Source: Erinaceus europaeus
Lineage: Eukaryota; Chordata; Mammalia; Eulipotyphla; Erinaceidae
DNA: 64,000 nt
Assembly (NCBI RefSeq): GCF_950295315.1
Contig: NC_080171.1
Coordinates: 115,811,064-115,875,063, forward strand
Direction: 5' to 3'
Translations under genes and position numbers: made by a program
The notes under the pieces: model-generated
Seen by the model: only the letters and a program-made list of their open reading frames with translations
Told to the model about the DNA's origin: nothing
The model's database searches: none
Shown: in pieces, positions 22,061 to 32,835 of the stretch
How positions within the stretch are numbered: position 1 is the stretch's first letter
Layout of the letters: each line of letters begins with the position of its first letter

Positions 22061-22104
22061 TTTAAAATAAAAAAATAAAAATTAAAATATTTTTTTAAAG
22101 AATT

Positions 22105-22195
22105 TTGGTCCATACTCCCAAAAAGAGATAAAGAATAGGGAAGCTTCCAATGGAGGGGATGGGACACAGAACTCTGGGAGTAGGAACTGCACAGA
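22105..22195 (+). mobile_element. Retroposon copy E5, fragment
   Basis: 'ttggtccatactcccaaaaa', 'gataaagaatagggaagctt' and 'gaggggatgggacacagaac' match the 3' half of the non-coding retroposon. It is cut off by a family B fragment at about 22198. Confidence 0.7.
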
Positions 22196-22197
22196 AC

Positions 22198-22340
22198 TGC
22201 ACCCCTGCCCCAGTCCCCACTTGCAGGGGGGAAGATTCACCAGAAGTGAAGCAGTGCTTTGAGTCGGTCTCTCTCTCTCTCTCCTCTATCCCCCCTTCAG
22301 TTTTTCTCTGCCCTATCCAAGTATTAACAAATAATTTTTA
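22198..22340 (+). mobile_element. SINE family B, 5'-truncated
   Basis: 'cccagtccccacttgcaggg', 'agaagtgaagcagtgctttg', pyrimidine body and 'ctgccctatccaagtattaa'. Confidence 0.7.
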
Positions 22341-22630
22341 TCTGCCACCAAGGGTTACTGTTGGGCCTCTCTGATGGCACTACAAATCTACCTCCCCCAG
22401 CAGCCATCTTCCCATCTCCTTTTTTTGGTTTCTATTTTTTAACTGGATAGGACAGAGAGAAATTGAGAAGGGAGGAGGAAATAGAGAGGGAGAGAGAAAA
22501 AGAGACACTTGCAGAACTGCTTCACCACTTGTGAAACTTCCCCCATGTAGGTGGGGAACAATAGTTCAAACTCGGGTCATTATGAATGAATGGTAATGTG
22601 TGCCCTTAGTCAGGTATGCCCCCCACCCAA
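22341..22630 (-). mobile_element. SINE family B, inverted
   Basis: 'gccaccaagggttactgttg', 'aactggataggacagagaga', 'gcagaactgcttcaccactt' and 'gttcaaactcgggtcatt' in reverse order. It is diverged, with a T-run tail region around 22420-22440. Confidence 0.78.
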
Positions 22631-22731
22631 TAATTACTTTTTTCAAACAAGAATTCAATAAACTAAACTACCGAAAACACAAACAACTTCATTAGAAAAC
22701 CGTCGAACAGACACTATAATACAAAGGACAT

Positions 22732-22876
22732 GAGGCCAAGGGGTGGCACACCTGATACCTGATTATGTGCAAGGACCCAGGTTCAAGCCCCTAGTTCCCA
22801 ACTGCAGTGGAAAGCTTCACAAGTAGTACAGTAAAGCTACAGAAGCCTCTCTGTCTCTTCAAAAAAAAAAAAAAAG
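22732..22876 (+). mobile_element. SINE family B, short
   Basis: 'gaggccaaggggtggcacac' (A box), 'ggttcaagcccctagttccc', 'aaagcttcacaagtagtaca', short pyrimidine stretch and A-run. It immediately precedes retroposon copy E6. Confidence 0.82.
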
Positions 22877-22891
22877 AACTGTACCCCTATT

Positions 22892-23312
22892 AGGTTCCTG
22901 ATGAGTCAACAACTTGTTGTGCTTTATACCTTAATTCTTTTTCAGCCACCAGGTTCCAGATGTTACCATGATGCCAGACTGACTTCCCTGGGCAGACGAT
23001 CCCACCAATGTCTCCTGGGGCCCTGCTTCCCCAGAGCCCTTCCCCACTGGGGAAAGAGAGAGACAGGCTGGGAGTATGGGTCGACCTGCCAACACTCATG
23101 TTCAGCGGGGAAGCAATTCCAGAAGCCAGACCTTTCACCTTCTGCATCCCACAATGATCCTGGGTCCATGCTCCCAGAGGGATAGAGACTAGAGAAGCTA
23201 TCAAGGGAGAGGATGGGATACGGAGTTCTGGTGGTGGGAATTGGGTGGAATTATACCCCTCTTATCCTATGGTCTTATCAATATTTCCATTTTATAAATA
23301 AATTAAAAAATA
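22892..23312 (+). mobile_element. Retroposon copy E6 (short subtype)
   Basis: A clean copy: 'gatgagtcaacaacttgttg', 'ccagatgttaccatgatgcc', 'gggaaagagagagacaggct', 'agaagccagacctttcacct', 'gagttctggtggtgggaatt' and a 3' end of 'cccctcttatcctatggtct' followed by AT-rich tail. It extends further 5' than most copies. Confidence 0.8.
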
Positions 23313-23451
23313 TTTAAAAAAAAGAATTGTACCCGTTATCTTACAGTCATGTTAACCATTACTAAATCACTAATAAAATTTTTAAAAAGGTGTACCCACT
23401 CCCCTGTCAGCACAAGTAACATTTCAGATTCATCAGAACAGAACTTTTTTT

Positions 23452-23735
23452 AAAATTTATTTTCCCTTTTGTTATCCTTGTTGTTTTTTATTGTTGTAGT
23501 TATTATTGTTGTTGTTACTGATGTCATCGTCATTAGATAGGACAGAGAGAAATGGAGAGAGGAGGGGAAGACAGAGAGGGGGAGAGAAAGACAGACACCT
23601 GCAGACCTGCTTCACCGCCTGTGAAGCGACTTCCCTGCAGGTGGGGAGCTGGGAGCTCGAACCAGGATCCTTACACTGGTCCTTGCACTTTGCGCCACTT
23701 GCACTTACCCTGCTGTGCTACCACCCTGCTCCCCA
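23452..23735 (-). mobile_element. SINE family A without 3' extension
   Basis: 'taaaatttattttccctttt', GTT-rich segment, 'gataggacagagagaaatgg', 'cctgcagacctgcttcaccg' and 'gctcgaaccaggatccttac'. Complete. Confidence 0.93.
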
Positions 23736-24212
23736 GAATGTAACTTTTTAGTGCCACAGAGAGCACCCCTGAAAATCTGCCTTTAGCAGAAGAGGTGAGA
23801 GCAGGTCCGCACATCCATCCTGGACGACCTTCACGCGTGACTCCATTGGTGTCTCCCTTCTACACCACACACAGAGAAAGAACTGCACGGGTTGGCCCCT
23901 CTGCTCTTCTTGGTTCCACTATTTGTGCTTTTGAATTTGATTTCCAGTGTTTTACCTTAAACTTCCAAAACTATGTTCACCGGGTTTCTGCCCAGCTAGC
24001 AAGTTGCAAAGCCTTGACCGCTGTGTCCTTCAGAAAACATCCTGCTATGTGGTTTGGACAACAGGACATCTTTCTTGGTTTAAATAAACTCATATCTGAA
24101 TTCCACATTCAGCTAATAACCACACTAGTGAAAAAATAAGGAATAAATGCATTAATTATACTCATAGGCAGATTTCATTAATTATTTGTTGCTTAAAGGC
24201 AAGGAACATGAA
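23736..24212. other. Unique non-coding sequence
   Basis: No repeat recognised. A 114-codon frame (23795-24139) begins just after the SINE and shows no recognisable domain. I treat it as chance. Confidence 0.4.
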
Positions 24213-24732
24213 ATTACATGTTAGCTGTAAGAAGCTTTAAAAAGTCCCAAATGAGGAATACCAAAGGAGACCACCCGGGACCGAAACAAGACAGGACTAG
24301 AATGACCACAGGAACCCAGTAAATCACCGAATCTGGAGCAGCGACAGGAAGGGACACCAGGGGACAGAGATCTAACCAGGAAACTCAGAAGACCTATACC
24401 TCGGTGGCATAGCTGAGGGGCTGTGAAAGTCTCTTTGCAAAACCACTGGATTATCTCTGCCACACACTGCTTTATCTCTTGGTCAGGAGTCAGTGATTAA
24501 GCTAAGAAGCCTATTGATAGTTGAAAAGCCCTCAGGCTCCCATAGCCTACAGGGAAGAAAAAAAAAAAGAGGCTTTTAAACCACTGAGCTCCAACTCAGG
24601 GATTGAAACAACTGTTAATTTCCACCACTGTGAACCCTTTAATTAACTTACTTAGACACAAGTCAATCCAGGCAATAGTCATCAATAATTTGAAAAGTAC
24701 TGATAAAGGGAACTCATAACATAATATATAAA

Positions 24733-25693
24733 ATGGTTAAAACAACAAGAAAAAATATTGGAGAATCGAACCAGGACAAGAGTCCAGCTAAAAGTCCTCC
24801 AGAGGGTGAAGCACAAAATAATGAGTTCAACATCCAAACATTAGCTAAGGAAATAATAACAGGAGTGAGTAAAGAATTTGAAAAAATTGTAATCAGAAAT
24901 GCAGGAACAACAAATGAGAATATGGAAGAAAATACTAATTATCTCATGGTTATTAGAGAGCTGAAAGCTGAAATCGCTGAGCTAAGAATGCAACTAGCTG
25001 AACAAGCTAAAACAGTATCAGAGCAGGGCAACAAAATAGATGAATAGTAGAGGGCAGAGAGAATAGAATCTATGAGGCTGAAGACAGAATTAGCAAGATT
25101 GAGGATGAATTAGAGACAACTAAAAAAGAAGTAAGAGATCTCAAAAAGAGATTAAGAGATGCTGAAAACAACAACAAAGTCCTATGGGATGACTTCAAAA
25201 GAAACAATATACGCATTATTGGCATACCAGAGGAAGAAAGAGAAGGAGAGGAAGAAAGCATTTTCCAGGCCATAGTAGCTGCCTTCTCTAGTCTAGACAA
25301 CCTCAAAGACATAAAAATTCAAGAAGCCCAGAGGGTCCCAAACAGAATTAACCCAGACCTAAAGACACCAAGACATGTCATACTTAGAATGGAAAGGAAT
25401 AAGGATAAAGAAAGGATCCTGAAGGCTGCAAGAGAAAAACAAAGAGTCACCTACAAAGGAAAACCCATAAGATTAGCAGCAGACTTCTCCATACAAACAC
25501 TACAGGCCAGAAGAGAATGGCAAGATATCTATTGAGTGCTCAAGGAGAAAGGCTTTCAACCAAGAATACTATATCCTGCTAGACTGTCATTCAGACCAGA
25601 TGGAGGCATCAAAACCTTCTCAGACAAGCAACAGTTGAAGGAATCAACCATCACCAAGCCTGCCCTGAAAGAAGTTCTGAAAGGTCTCCTATA
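24733..25693 (+). pseudogene. L1 ORF1 (RNA-binding chaperone), inactivated
   Basis: ORF1p of L1 is a trimeric RNA-binding protein needed for retrotransposition. The first 104 codons (24733-25047) are open and include a heptad-like, Glu/Lys/Leu-rich coiled-coil stretch. A stop follows at about 25046, and the frame must shift to read on. After this the conserved RRM and C-terminal region is readable (GIPEEERE near 25215, ERILKAAREKQ near 25410, QARREWQDIY near 25505), then another in-frame stop appears after DIY. At least one frameshift and two stops make it non-functional. Confidence 0.85.
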
Positions 25694-25750
25694 AACAACC
25701 AGACCACCACAAATAGGACATATATCAAAACACTCTAAAACTCTACAAGA

Positions 25751-26047
25751 ATGGCATTTAAATATCTTCAATCTTTGATATCAATAAATGTCAATGGCCT
25801 GAATTCACCTATTAAAAGACACAGAGTAGGAAGATGAATCAGAAAACACAACCCAACAATATGCTGTCTACAGGAAACCCACCTAACTCAACAAGACAAA
25901 CACAGATTTAAAGTGAAAAGATGGAAAACTATCATACAAGCCAACGGCACACAAAAAAGGGCAGGAGCAGCTATTCTTATATCTGACATGATATACTTTA
26001 AAATAGATAAGATTTAAAAAGATAGGAATGGACACTACTTAATGCTC
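25751..26047 (+). pseudogene. L1 ORF2 endonuclease N-terminus, truncated
   Basis: Starts at ATG 25751 after a short inter-ORF spacer of about 57 bp. The first approximately 100 codons match the apurinic-endonuclease-like domain (asparagine and glutamate metal-site motifs NVNGLNSP and LQETHL are visible). A stop in 'agatgaatc' replaces a tryptophan codon seen in the other copy. The reverse transcriptase part is absent. Confidence 0.85.
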
Positions 26048-26824
26048 ATACACAGTGTTCATCGAATGCACTTGTACTTTGTCCACCTTTATCCACTCCC
26101 TTCTAGAAAGCCTTCCTTTACCCATAGTTGGCTGTCTGTCATCCCACTCACATGCCAACAGCTATTTCTTTCACAAGACCTATCGAGAACCTCCTCCCCT
26201 CACCCATCCTAGGGGGAGTAGCTTCATCTGGGCCCCTCAAGATCGAACTCCCTCCTACCCATCCACTGCATCTGCTGAGGACCATGATGTTCCTTCTGTA
26301 AAGATGCAGAGAGGCAGTCTTTGTCCCTCAACTCCCTTGACAAATTAATTATCAATATTCTTATTTTTATTTTTATTGTCTCCAGGATTATCACCATTTC
26401 AGATGGCACATTCCCTAACAAAGATATAGAACCCAGACATAGGCTAGGACCTGGGAGACTGGGTGTATACCTATCCATAAGTTAGGGACAACTATATACC
26501 TCAAAGTGAAAGTGCTTAGTAGTCTTCTATGATTAGACTTAAACATAATAAGCTAGGCAACCTAGTAGAATGGCCTGAAGAAGGCACTATAAATGTTCTA
26601 ATCAAATAATTTCTACTTAGGCCTAGACACCCTCCTCTCCCCCCCATCCCTAAATCACTCTATCTAACTACCCAAAGGAAAGTAAGATAAAGTTCCTAAT
26701 CTCTTCTGACAGCATCAGCACCCCTTGATAATCTTTAGAAGAAAGAAGTATACAACTGGCCAAGATATATATCAACTAAAGGATAATTACTGCCTCTATG
26801 GCAACCTTTATAAGAATCATCAGT

Positions 26825-27055
26825 CAGTCGGGTGGTAGCGCAGCGGCTTAAGTGCAGATGATGCAAAGCACAAGGACCAGCATCAAAGATCCCAGTTCCA
26901 GCCCCCGGCTTCCCACCTGCAGGGGAGTTGCCTCACAGGCGGTGAAGCAGGTCTGCAGGTGTCTGTCTTTCTCTCCCCCTCTCTGTCTTCCCCTCCTCTC
27001 TCCATTTCTCTCTGTCCTATCTAACAACGACAACAATTCAAAAAAAAAAAAAGAG
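26825..27055 (+). mobile_element. SINE family A, inserted in E7
   Basis: 'cagtcgggtggtagcgcagc', 'ccagttccagcccccggctt', 'caggcggtgaagcaggtctg', 'ctctgtcctatctaacaacg' and an A/GA tail. An 'agaatcatca' repeat (26812-26821 and 27066-27075) is the likely target-site duplication. Confidence 0.93.
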
Positions 27056-27417
27056 AAAGAGAGAGAGAATCATCAAACTAGTAAATGCAGTGTAACTCAA
27101 GGAGAACTGACACCCCACTAAAATTCTAGGGGTATTTCCTCCCCAACTTGAGGCCAGACCTCAGAGACCAATTTGGATACAAGAAAAGACATTCAGTGTT
27201 TTAATAGCTAGAAGAAAATCAAGCTCATCAGATGAAGGAGGGACTACAAAAGCTGGATTAGGACAAGGGGCTGGTTCACTTGATAGTGGCTTCTTAGGCC
27301 ACCCCATCACCTGGAGTCCAAGTCAGGGAATTCTAGGATTCCCCTGTAGATACAATTGGGCCTAGACCTCTAACAGGCCCCTCTCCTGGACCTTGCCCTC
27401 ACTATAAAATAGCAATG

Positions 27418-27706
27418 GTGGGAGTCGGGTAGTAGAGCAGCAGGCTAAGCGCATGTGGCACAAAGCGCAAGGACTGGCATAGGGATCCCGGTTCGAGCCC
27501 CTGGCTCCCTACCTGCAGGGGAGTCACTTCACAGGTGGTGAAGTAGGTCTGCAGGTGTCTATCTTTCTCTCCCCCTCTCTGTCTTCCCCTCCTCTCTCCA
27601 TTTCTCTTGTTCTATCCAACAACAATGACATCAGTAACAACAACAATAACTACAACAATAAAACAACAAGGGCAACAAAAGGGAATAAATAAATATTTTT
27701 TTAAAA
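27418..27706 (+). mobile_element. SINE family A, inserted in E7
   Basis: 'gggagtcgggtagtagagca', 'ggatcccggttcgagcccct', tail of CAA repeats and 'gggaataaataaatattttt'. 'tagcaatggt' before and after (27411-27420 and 27709-27718) marks the target-site duplication. Confidence 0.93.
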
Positions 27707-29508
27707 AAGTAGCAATGGTAGGGACTGCCCCACTTTCCAAAGGGAGGCTGGGTCATCCTACTCTGCCACTCAAAGACGGGTCCTGAAATGAGAGCAGCCC
27801 AGAATGTTCCCAATTATGACCATGGACTGAGAGCTCAGACTGACAGGGACGCAGAGGTTATACAGGCTCCTGCGTTGCACTAAATATGAATGTACATGTG
27901 GTAAAGTTAATATTTTCTTCAAGTCTGGGAGCTTCTCTCTGCCCTAATCCAGTTTTCTAGCCCTATTCTCACCCCCGACTATATTTTCCCAGACATAAGC
28001 TCACCTCCACGTTAACTATCAAGCCCAGGGAAAAAAATCACTTAATCACTACATGAAAAAGTCTGCCAAAAGGCTGTGTCCAGCAGAGAAGCAGTTACAG
28101 AAGTCAAACCTCTTACCTTCTGCATGCCAAAAAGGATTTTGGTCCATATTCGCAGAGGAGGTGAAATGTTCAGGGAAGATGACTAAAGAGCCCTGAAACT
28201 CAATTTCATCAGGACCCAGAGAGACAAAAGGAAAAAACAAAAGGCATTTGGAAGCAGAAATGGGTGTAGGTGTGACGCAAAAAAAATGGAAGAGAAGGCA
28301 TAAATTCCTACCAACTGATGCTGCATCTGCTGATCCCAACCTAATCAGTGCAACCAGTGCCACCTCAACATGTTTCACTTCAGACTGTGTCCAGAGACGT
28401 CAGGCGTGGGATGGCTGCCCTCCAGCTTCATTACTCTGGTGATGAAACCTTTCCTAGCTCACAGGACTCCTAAATTCCATTTTGGGTGTTGCACTTCCTA
28501 ACAAAGCGTCAGAAACTACATACAGGCCAGGGCCTATGAGATAGGGCAGGTGTACGTGTATCTATCAATTAGGAGAAAATATATGCCTTAAAGCAAAAAC
28601 GCACAATAGTTCTCAGTGACTCAGTAAGTGCAGCAAGCAAGTAGAAAGACCTAAAAAAGACACCATAAAGTACCTAATCAAATAGTTTCTACCTAGACCT
28701 AGATACCCTCCTCACCTACTTCCTATTTCACCTCCCTCAGTCACTCCAAAGCTAACCTTGTCAGCCAAAGTAAGGACTACAAAGCTGGATAAGGGCAAGA
28801 GAACAGCATACCTTAATGATGGTTCTTTAAGTTACTAACAGGCCACCCCATCACCTGGGGCCCTAGTCAGGGAGCCCTGGGATTCCCACACTAACATGAT
28901 GGGCCTAGACCTCTAACAGATCCCTCTCTCCACTATCACTGGCCATCCCCATCAGGAACAACATAATGAGCCCCTTTGTGGGCCCCCATAGGACCCTGAC
29001 CTCAATGTTGATCAACAATGGTAGGGACTGTTCTATTTTCCGAAGGGAAGTTGGACAACATACTGTACCACTTGAGGAAGATGGGTTCTGAAACTAGGGC
29101 AATCTGGAATGTTCCTAAACGTGACCACAGAATGTGAGCTCAGACTTATAGGGATGCAGAGGTCACACAGGCTCCTGTGCTGAATATGGGCCCCAGATCA
29201 AACTGGCGGGGTTCACAGTTAACAGTATTTCTATATTTTCCCCATATTTGGGAGCTACTCTCTTCCCTGACCCAGCTTACTAGTCCTTTTTCCAGCTATG
29301 ACACCATCTCCCCAGACAATACCTTGGCTCTTCCTGCATGTTAGCTGTGAGACTCGGGCAAAAACTAGTAAAATCCTGGGCCCCTTGGAATATACCTAAA
29401 ATAGACCTACTATTTTTTTCCAAACTGGAGACCCCCCCCCCCAGTCTTCATCTGCAATATTCTTGCCTTTAGGTTCATGATTAGTCAACAATTTGTTCTG
29501 CTTTATAT

Positions 29509-29801
29509 CTTTTTTTTTTTGCCTCTAGGGTTATCGCTGGGATTCAGTGCCTGCACTACAAATCCACTGCTCCTGGAGGCCATTTTTCCCATTTTTTGCC
29601 CTTGTTGTTATTGTTGGATAGAAATCAGGAGAGCTGGAGAAGAGAGAAAGAGAGAAAGATAGACACTGGCAGACTTGCTTCACCGCTTATGAGGTGAACC
29701 ACCTGCAGGTGGGGAGCCAGGGGCTCGAACTGGGATCCTTAAGCCAGTTCTTGAGCTTTGTGCCATGTGTGCTTAACCCACTGAGCTACCGCCTGACCCC
29801 C
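29509..29801 (-). mobile_element. SINE family A with 3' extension, inserted in E8
   Basis: Complete reverse copy flanked by the perfect 12 bp duplication 'tctgctttatat' at 29497-29508 and 29802-29813. Removing it rejoins E8 exactly as in copy E6. Confidence 0.96.
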
Positions 29802-30083
29802 TCTGCTTTATATGTTAACTCTTTTTCAGCCACCATGTTCCAGATGCTACCATGATGTTAACCGGACTTCCCTGAGCAGATGACCCCACCAATATGTCCT
29901 GGAGCTCCACTTCCCCAGAGTCCTGCCCCACTAGGGAAAGAGAGAGACAGGCTGGAAATATGGATCGACCTGTCAATGCCCATGTTCAGTGGGGAAGCAA
30001 TTACAGATGCCAGACCTTCCACCTTCTGCACCCCATAATGACCTTGGGTCCCTACTCCCAGAGGGATAAAGAATAGGAAAGCT

Positions 30084-30359
30084 GGGAGTCGGGTGGTGGC
30101 ACAGCAGGTTAAGAGCACATGGTACAAAGCACAAGGACCAGTGTAAGGATCCCGGTTCAAGCCCCTGGCTCCCCACTTTCAGGGGAGTCGCTTCACAGGC
30201 GGTGAAACAGGTCTGCAGGTGTCTATCTTTCTCTCCCCCTGTCTTCCCTCATCTCTCTCCATTTCTCTCTGTCCTATCCAACAATGACAACAATAATAAG
30301 TACAACAATAAAACAACAAGGGCAACAAAAGGGGGAATAAATAAATAAATATAAAAAAA
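30084..30359 (+). mobile_element. SINE family A without extension, inserted in E8
   Basis: Head 'gggagtcgggtggtggcaca', box B 'ggttcaagcccctgg', CAA tail and (AAATA)n. The 15 bp 'aagaataggaaagct' is duplicated at 30069-30083 and 30360-30374. Confidence 0.96.
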
Positions 30360-30490
30360 AAGAATAGGAAAGCTATCAGGGGAGGGGATGGGATATGGAA
30401 CTCTGGTGGTGGGAACTGTGTGGAGTTGTACCCCTCTTATCCCACAGTCTTGTCCATCATTATTAAATCAATAAAAAAAATTTTTAATTT

Positions 30491-30544
30491 AAATTCTCCC
30501 AAAGTCAGTCCCCTCCTGAGGCCACTCTTGGTTTCTTTTGTTTT
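30491..30544. other. Short spacer
   Basis: Unique bases between E8 and an inverted L1 fragment. Confidence 0.4.
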
Positions 30545-31035
30545 GTTGTTTGTGATTAGTAGTAGGTTACACTGTAAGATGACAAGATAGGTATTCACAC
30601 TGACACTACCACCAAAGCTCTATGACCCCACTTTCCCACCTCCCAAAGATAACCACCAGAGTGCTCACAGTCTTAGAAACACTTTGTTTACTTCTGTTTT
30701 GTTTTTGCAAATTCATGTGTGTCAGATCTCTAGATTCCACATATGAGTGAAACCATCTGTCTTTCATCTCTTTACTTATTTCACTAAGCATCACCTCTAG
30801 CTAGTTCCATTCATCTTGTCCCAAAGGACACAATGTCATCTTTTTTGGGTTGCAAAGTAGTACCCCATGGACTATGAATATATAGCTAGCTATCCCATAA
30901 CTTCTTCAGCCAGTCATCTGATGATGGGCGTTTAGGCTGCCTCCACTCTTTGGCTACTGTGAATAATGCAGCTATGAACATATGAATGTATATGTCCCTT
31001 TGAATTACTGTTAGTGTGTTCTTTGGATAAATCTG
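30545..31035 (-). mobile_element. Old LINE-1 3' end (ORF2 C-terminus and 3' UTR), inverted
   Basis: On the minus strand this reads the end of ORF2 ('cagtagccaaagagtggagg', 'catagtccatggggta') into a 3' UTR ending near 30545. The terminal part ('gctttggtggtagtgtcagt') resembles the 3' end of the non-coding retroposon family, which is informative about that family's origin. Confidence 0.8.
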
Positions 31036-31414
31036 AAACCACGCTTCACAGTCCAATGTAGACATCTCCTGGGCCCTCCAAGTCCTTCACACTTTCCAGG
31101 TCTATCATGATGTATCGTGCAGACAGAACCAGAGTTTAGAGTTCACAGCACTCCAGAAGGATACAGAGCAGAGGAAGAAGAAAAGGCCCTTCAGCCTGCA
31201 GCCTCACTCTCCTTGTATAAAGCCCTCTCAATGCTTAAATGGCATTCCAAATCCATAGGCCAAGACTTGATCATTAACTGCCTGCTTTTACTGGCGAGCT
31301 GCTTCCTGTGCATCTAGCCTATGGACTCCTCAGATCTCGAAGTCCCCTGAGGACAAGAGCTCAGTCTCCATGGAAAGGGCTGGCAGGCACTACACAAACA
31401 CTTGGCTTGTTTGA
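31036..31414. other. Unique non-coding sequence
   Basis: No repeat or gene recognised. Confidence 0.4.
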
Positions 31415-31612
31415 GATAATGACAGCTACCATTTCTTGAGCACTCGACTAGGATGACTGGTCCATTCCAGGTCAGTCTGTATACACATTTTCTTTAATCC
31501 TCTTCAAAAATCTAAGAATTGGGCAAACAGTTGTTTCAGGAAAGGACAAACTGACCTTCCAAAGGTCACACAGCAGGGGCATGGCAGGACAGGCACCCAA
31601 AAGAGACAGCTA
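31415..31612 (-). mobile_element. MIR SINE, nearly full
   Basis: 'acagctaccatttcttgagc', 'cattttctttaatcctctt' and 'ccaaaggtcacacagcaggg' follow the order of the MIR reverse complement over about 200 bp. It is ancient and well preserved. Confidence 0.85.
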
Positions 31613-32149
31613 ACGAAAGTAATTCCCTTTCCTTGCACCAGGAGAATGCTCAGATTTTTTTTTTAATATTAGGGGGGAGTAACGGCTTATAGTGAATACA
31701 GCTGTTGAAACGTGTCAAATTTCTTCATTTTATGCAAAATACTTTCAGCTCCAGCCTAGGTCCTCCTCCACCATCATGCATCAAGAGTCTGCTTAGATGT
31801 TTCACACACTCAGTGGACAGACAGCAAGCAAGTCGCTGCAGGCCAGGCAGCTGCTACTAGGCCCATGTTTCAATGCTGCCATTGCTTCCTTGAGTGGGTT
31901 GAGTGGGGACAGCTGCTCCATGGTGGATGCCAGAACAAGAGCTATTTCCTTAGGCTCATAATGTGCCTTGATTTTTAAAAATCCAATATATAAACCATGT
32001 TATACCAGTAAAAGGATGAGCATTCACATTTCAAACTAATGCACTAAGAGTTCCATTAAATAACAAGTACTCCAACTCTATTTAGTGTCCAACTTTAGTT
32101 ACTTGGAAAATACCCTAAATTTTCTGGATTGAATAGATAGCATAAAGGG
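31613..32149. other. Unique non-coding sequence
   Basis: No repeat or gene recognised. Confidence 0.45.
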
Positions 32150-32835
32150 GTATGATCGACCTGTCAATGCTCATGTCCACGGGAGAAGCAATTAAACAAG
32201 CCAGAACTCCTACCTTCTGCACCCCAAAAACAACTTTGATCCATACTCCCAGTGGGGAAGAAGTGATAGGGGGGTTGCTTTACAAGCAGGTCTGCAGGTA
32301 TCTATCCTTCTCTCCCCCTCCCTGTCTCCCCTATCTCTCTCCATTTCTCTCTGTCCTATCCAACAACAATGACATCAATAACAACAATAATAACCACAAC
32401 AATGATAAAATAACAAGGGCAACAAAAAGGAAAAAAATAGCCTCCAGGAACAGTGGATCTGTGGTACAGGTACCGAGCCCCAGCAATAACACTGAAGGCA
32501 AAAAAAAAAAAAAAAGAGGGCTCTGAACTCCAGCTCGATCAGGACCTGGAGAGAGAGGATGAAAAGAGAGGGACATTTGGATGGAGTAGTTGGGTGATGT
32601 GTGGCTTGGAGGGGAAGAGAGGACAAGACATGGACATGGGGGGCAATGATGTACAAATGTAGATAGATAGTTGTAGAAATAATCTAATAGCCCATATCTT
32701 CAACCTTGGGAGAGCTGCTTCTAATAGAGGGATTGGGGATTCAGAACTGTGGTGGTGGGAACGGTATGAAGTTGCACCCTTGTTGACATGTAATTCTGTA
32801 AATTAATGTTAAATCACTAATAAAAATTTTTTAAA
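32150..32835 (+). mobile_element. Retroposon copy E9 (long subtype)
   Basis: 'gatcgacctgtcaatgctca', 'cttctgcaccccaaaaacaa', then after a SINE the segment 'ctccagctcgatcaggacct', 'atggagtagttgggtgatgt' and 'aacggtatgaagttgcaccc' with tail 'aaatcactaataaaaatttt'. It defines the roughly 300 bp segment present in the long subtype and missing in the short one. Confidence 0.8.
32268..32515 (+). mobile_element. SINE family A with extension, 5'-truncated, inserted in E9
   Basis: Begins at 'gggggttgctttacaagcag' and keeps the body, CAA/AAT tail, 3' extension ('gcctccaggaacagtggatc') and A-run. Confidence 0.88.

Larger units (their letters stand above)
24213..26047 (+). mobile_element. LINE-1, 5' half (5' UTR, ORF1, start of ORF2)
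   Basis: The 5' UTR (24240-24732) aligns by eye with that of the L1 at 33048-34161. ORF1 begins at the ATG at 24733 and runs to about 25693. ORF2 begins at 25751 with the endonuclease start (SINVNGLNSPIKRHRV, CCLQETHL). The similarity to the second L1 stops abruptly at about 26047 ('cttaatgctca'), where the non-coding retroposon begins. No L1 sequence resumes on this strand downstream until 33 kb. Confidence 0.88.
26048..28290 (+). mobile_element. Non-coding retroposon copy E7 (long 5' part)
   Basis: Shares with E8 a long, non-coding block, recognisable by 'ggccaccccatcacctgg', 'gggcctagacctctaacag', 'ctggaatgttcc' relatives and 'gggagcttctctctgccct'. The 3' part (28020-28290) holds 'cagcagagaagcagttacag' and 'ttggtccatattcgcagagg' and enters the long-subtype segment before E8 starts. 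Two SINEs interrupt it. No long open frame is present. It begins exactly where the L1 5' half ends. Confidence 0.65.
28291..30490 (+). mobile_element. Non-coding retroposon copy E8, most complete
   Basis: Begins in the region equivalent to 26262 of E7 and runs to an A-rich end after AATAAA (30472-30490). It includes the 5' block shared with E7, then 'ttcatgattagtcaacaatt', 'ccagatgctaccatgatgtt', 'gtgccagac...' type segments and the 3' end 'ggtggtgggaactgtgtgga'. Two SINEs interrupt it, leaving about 1.6 kb of own sequence. No open frame spans it. Confidence 0.7.

Noticed and set aside
23506..23751. Recurrent small proteins of the type DRTERNGERRGRQRG
   Set aside because: The same peptide appears wherever family A SINEs are read in reverse (also 8743, 37798, 50928, 61822 and others). 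It is a by-product of the SINE consensus.
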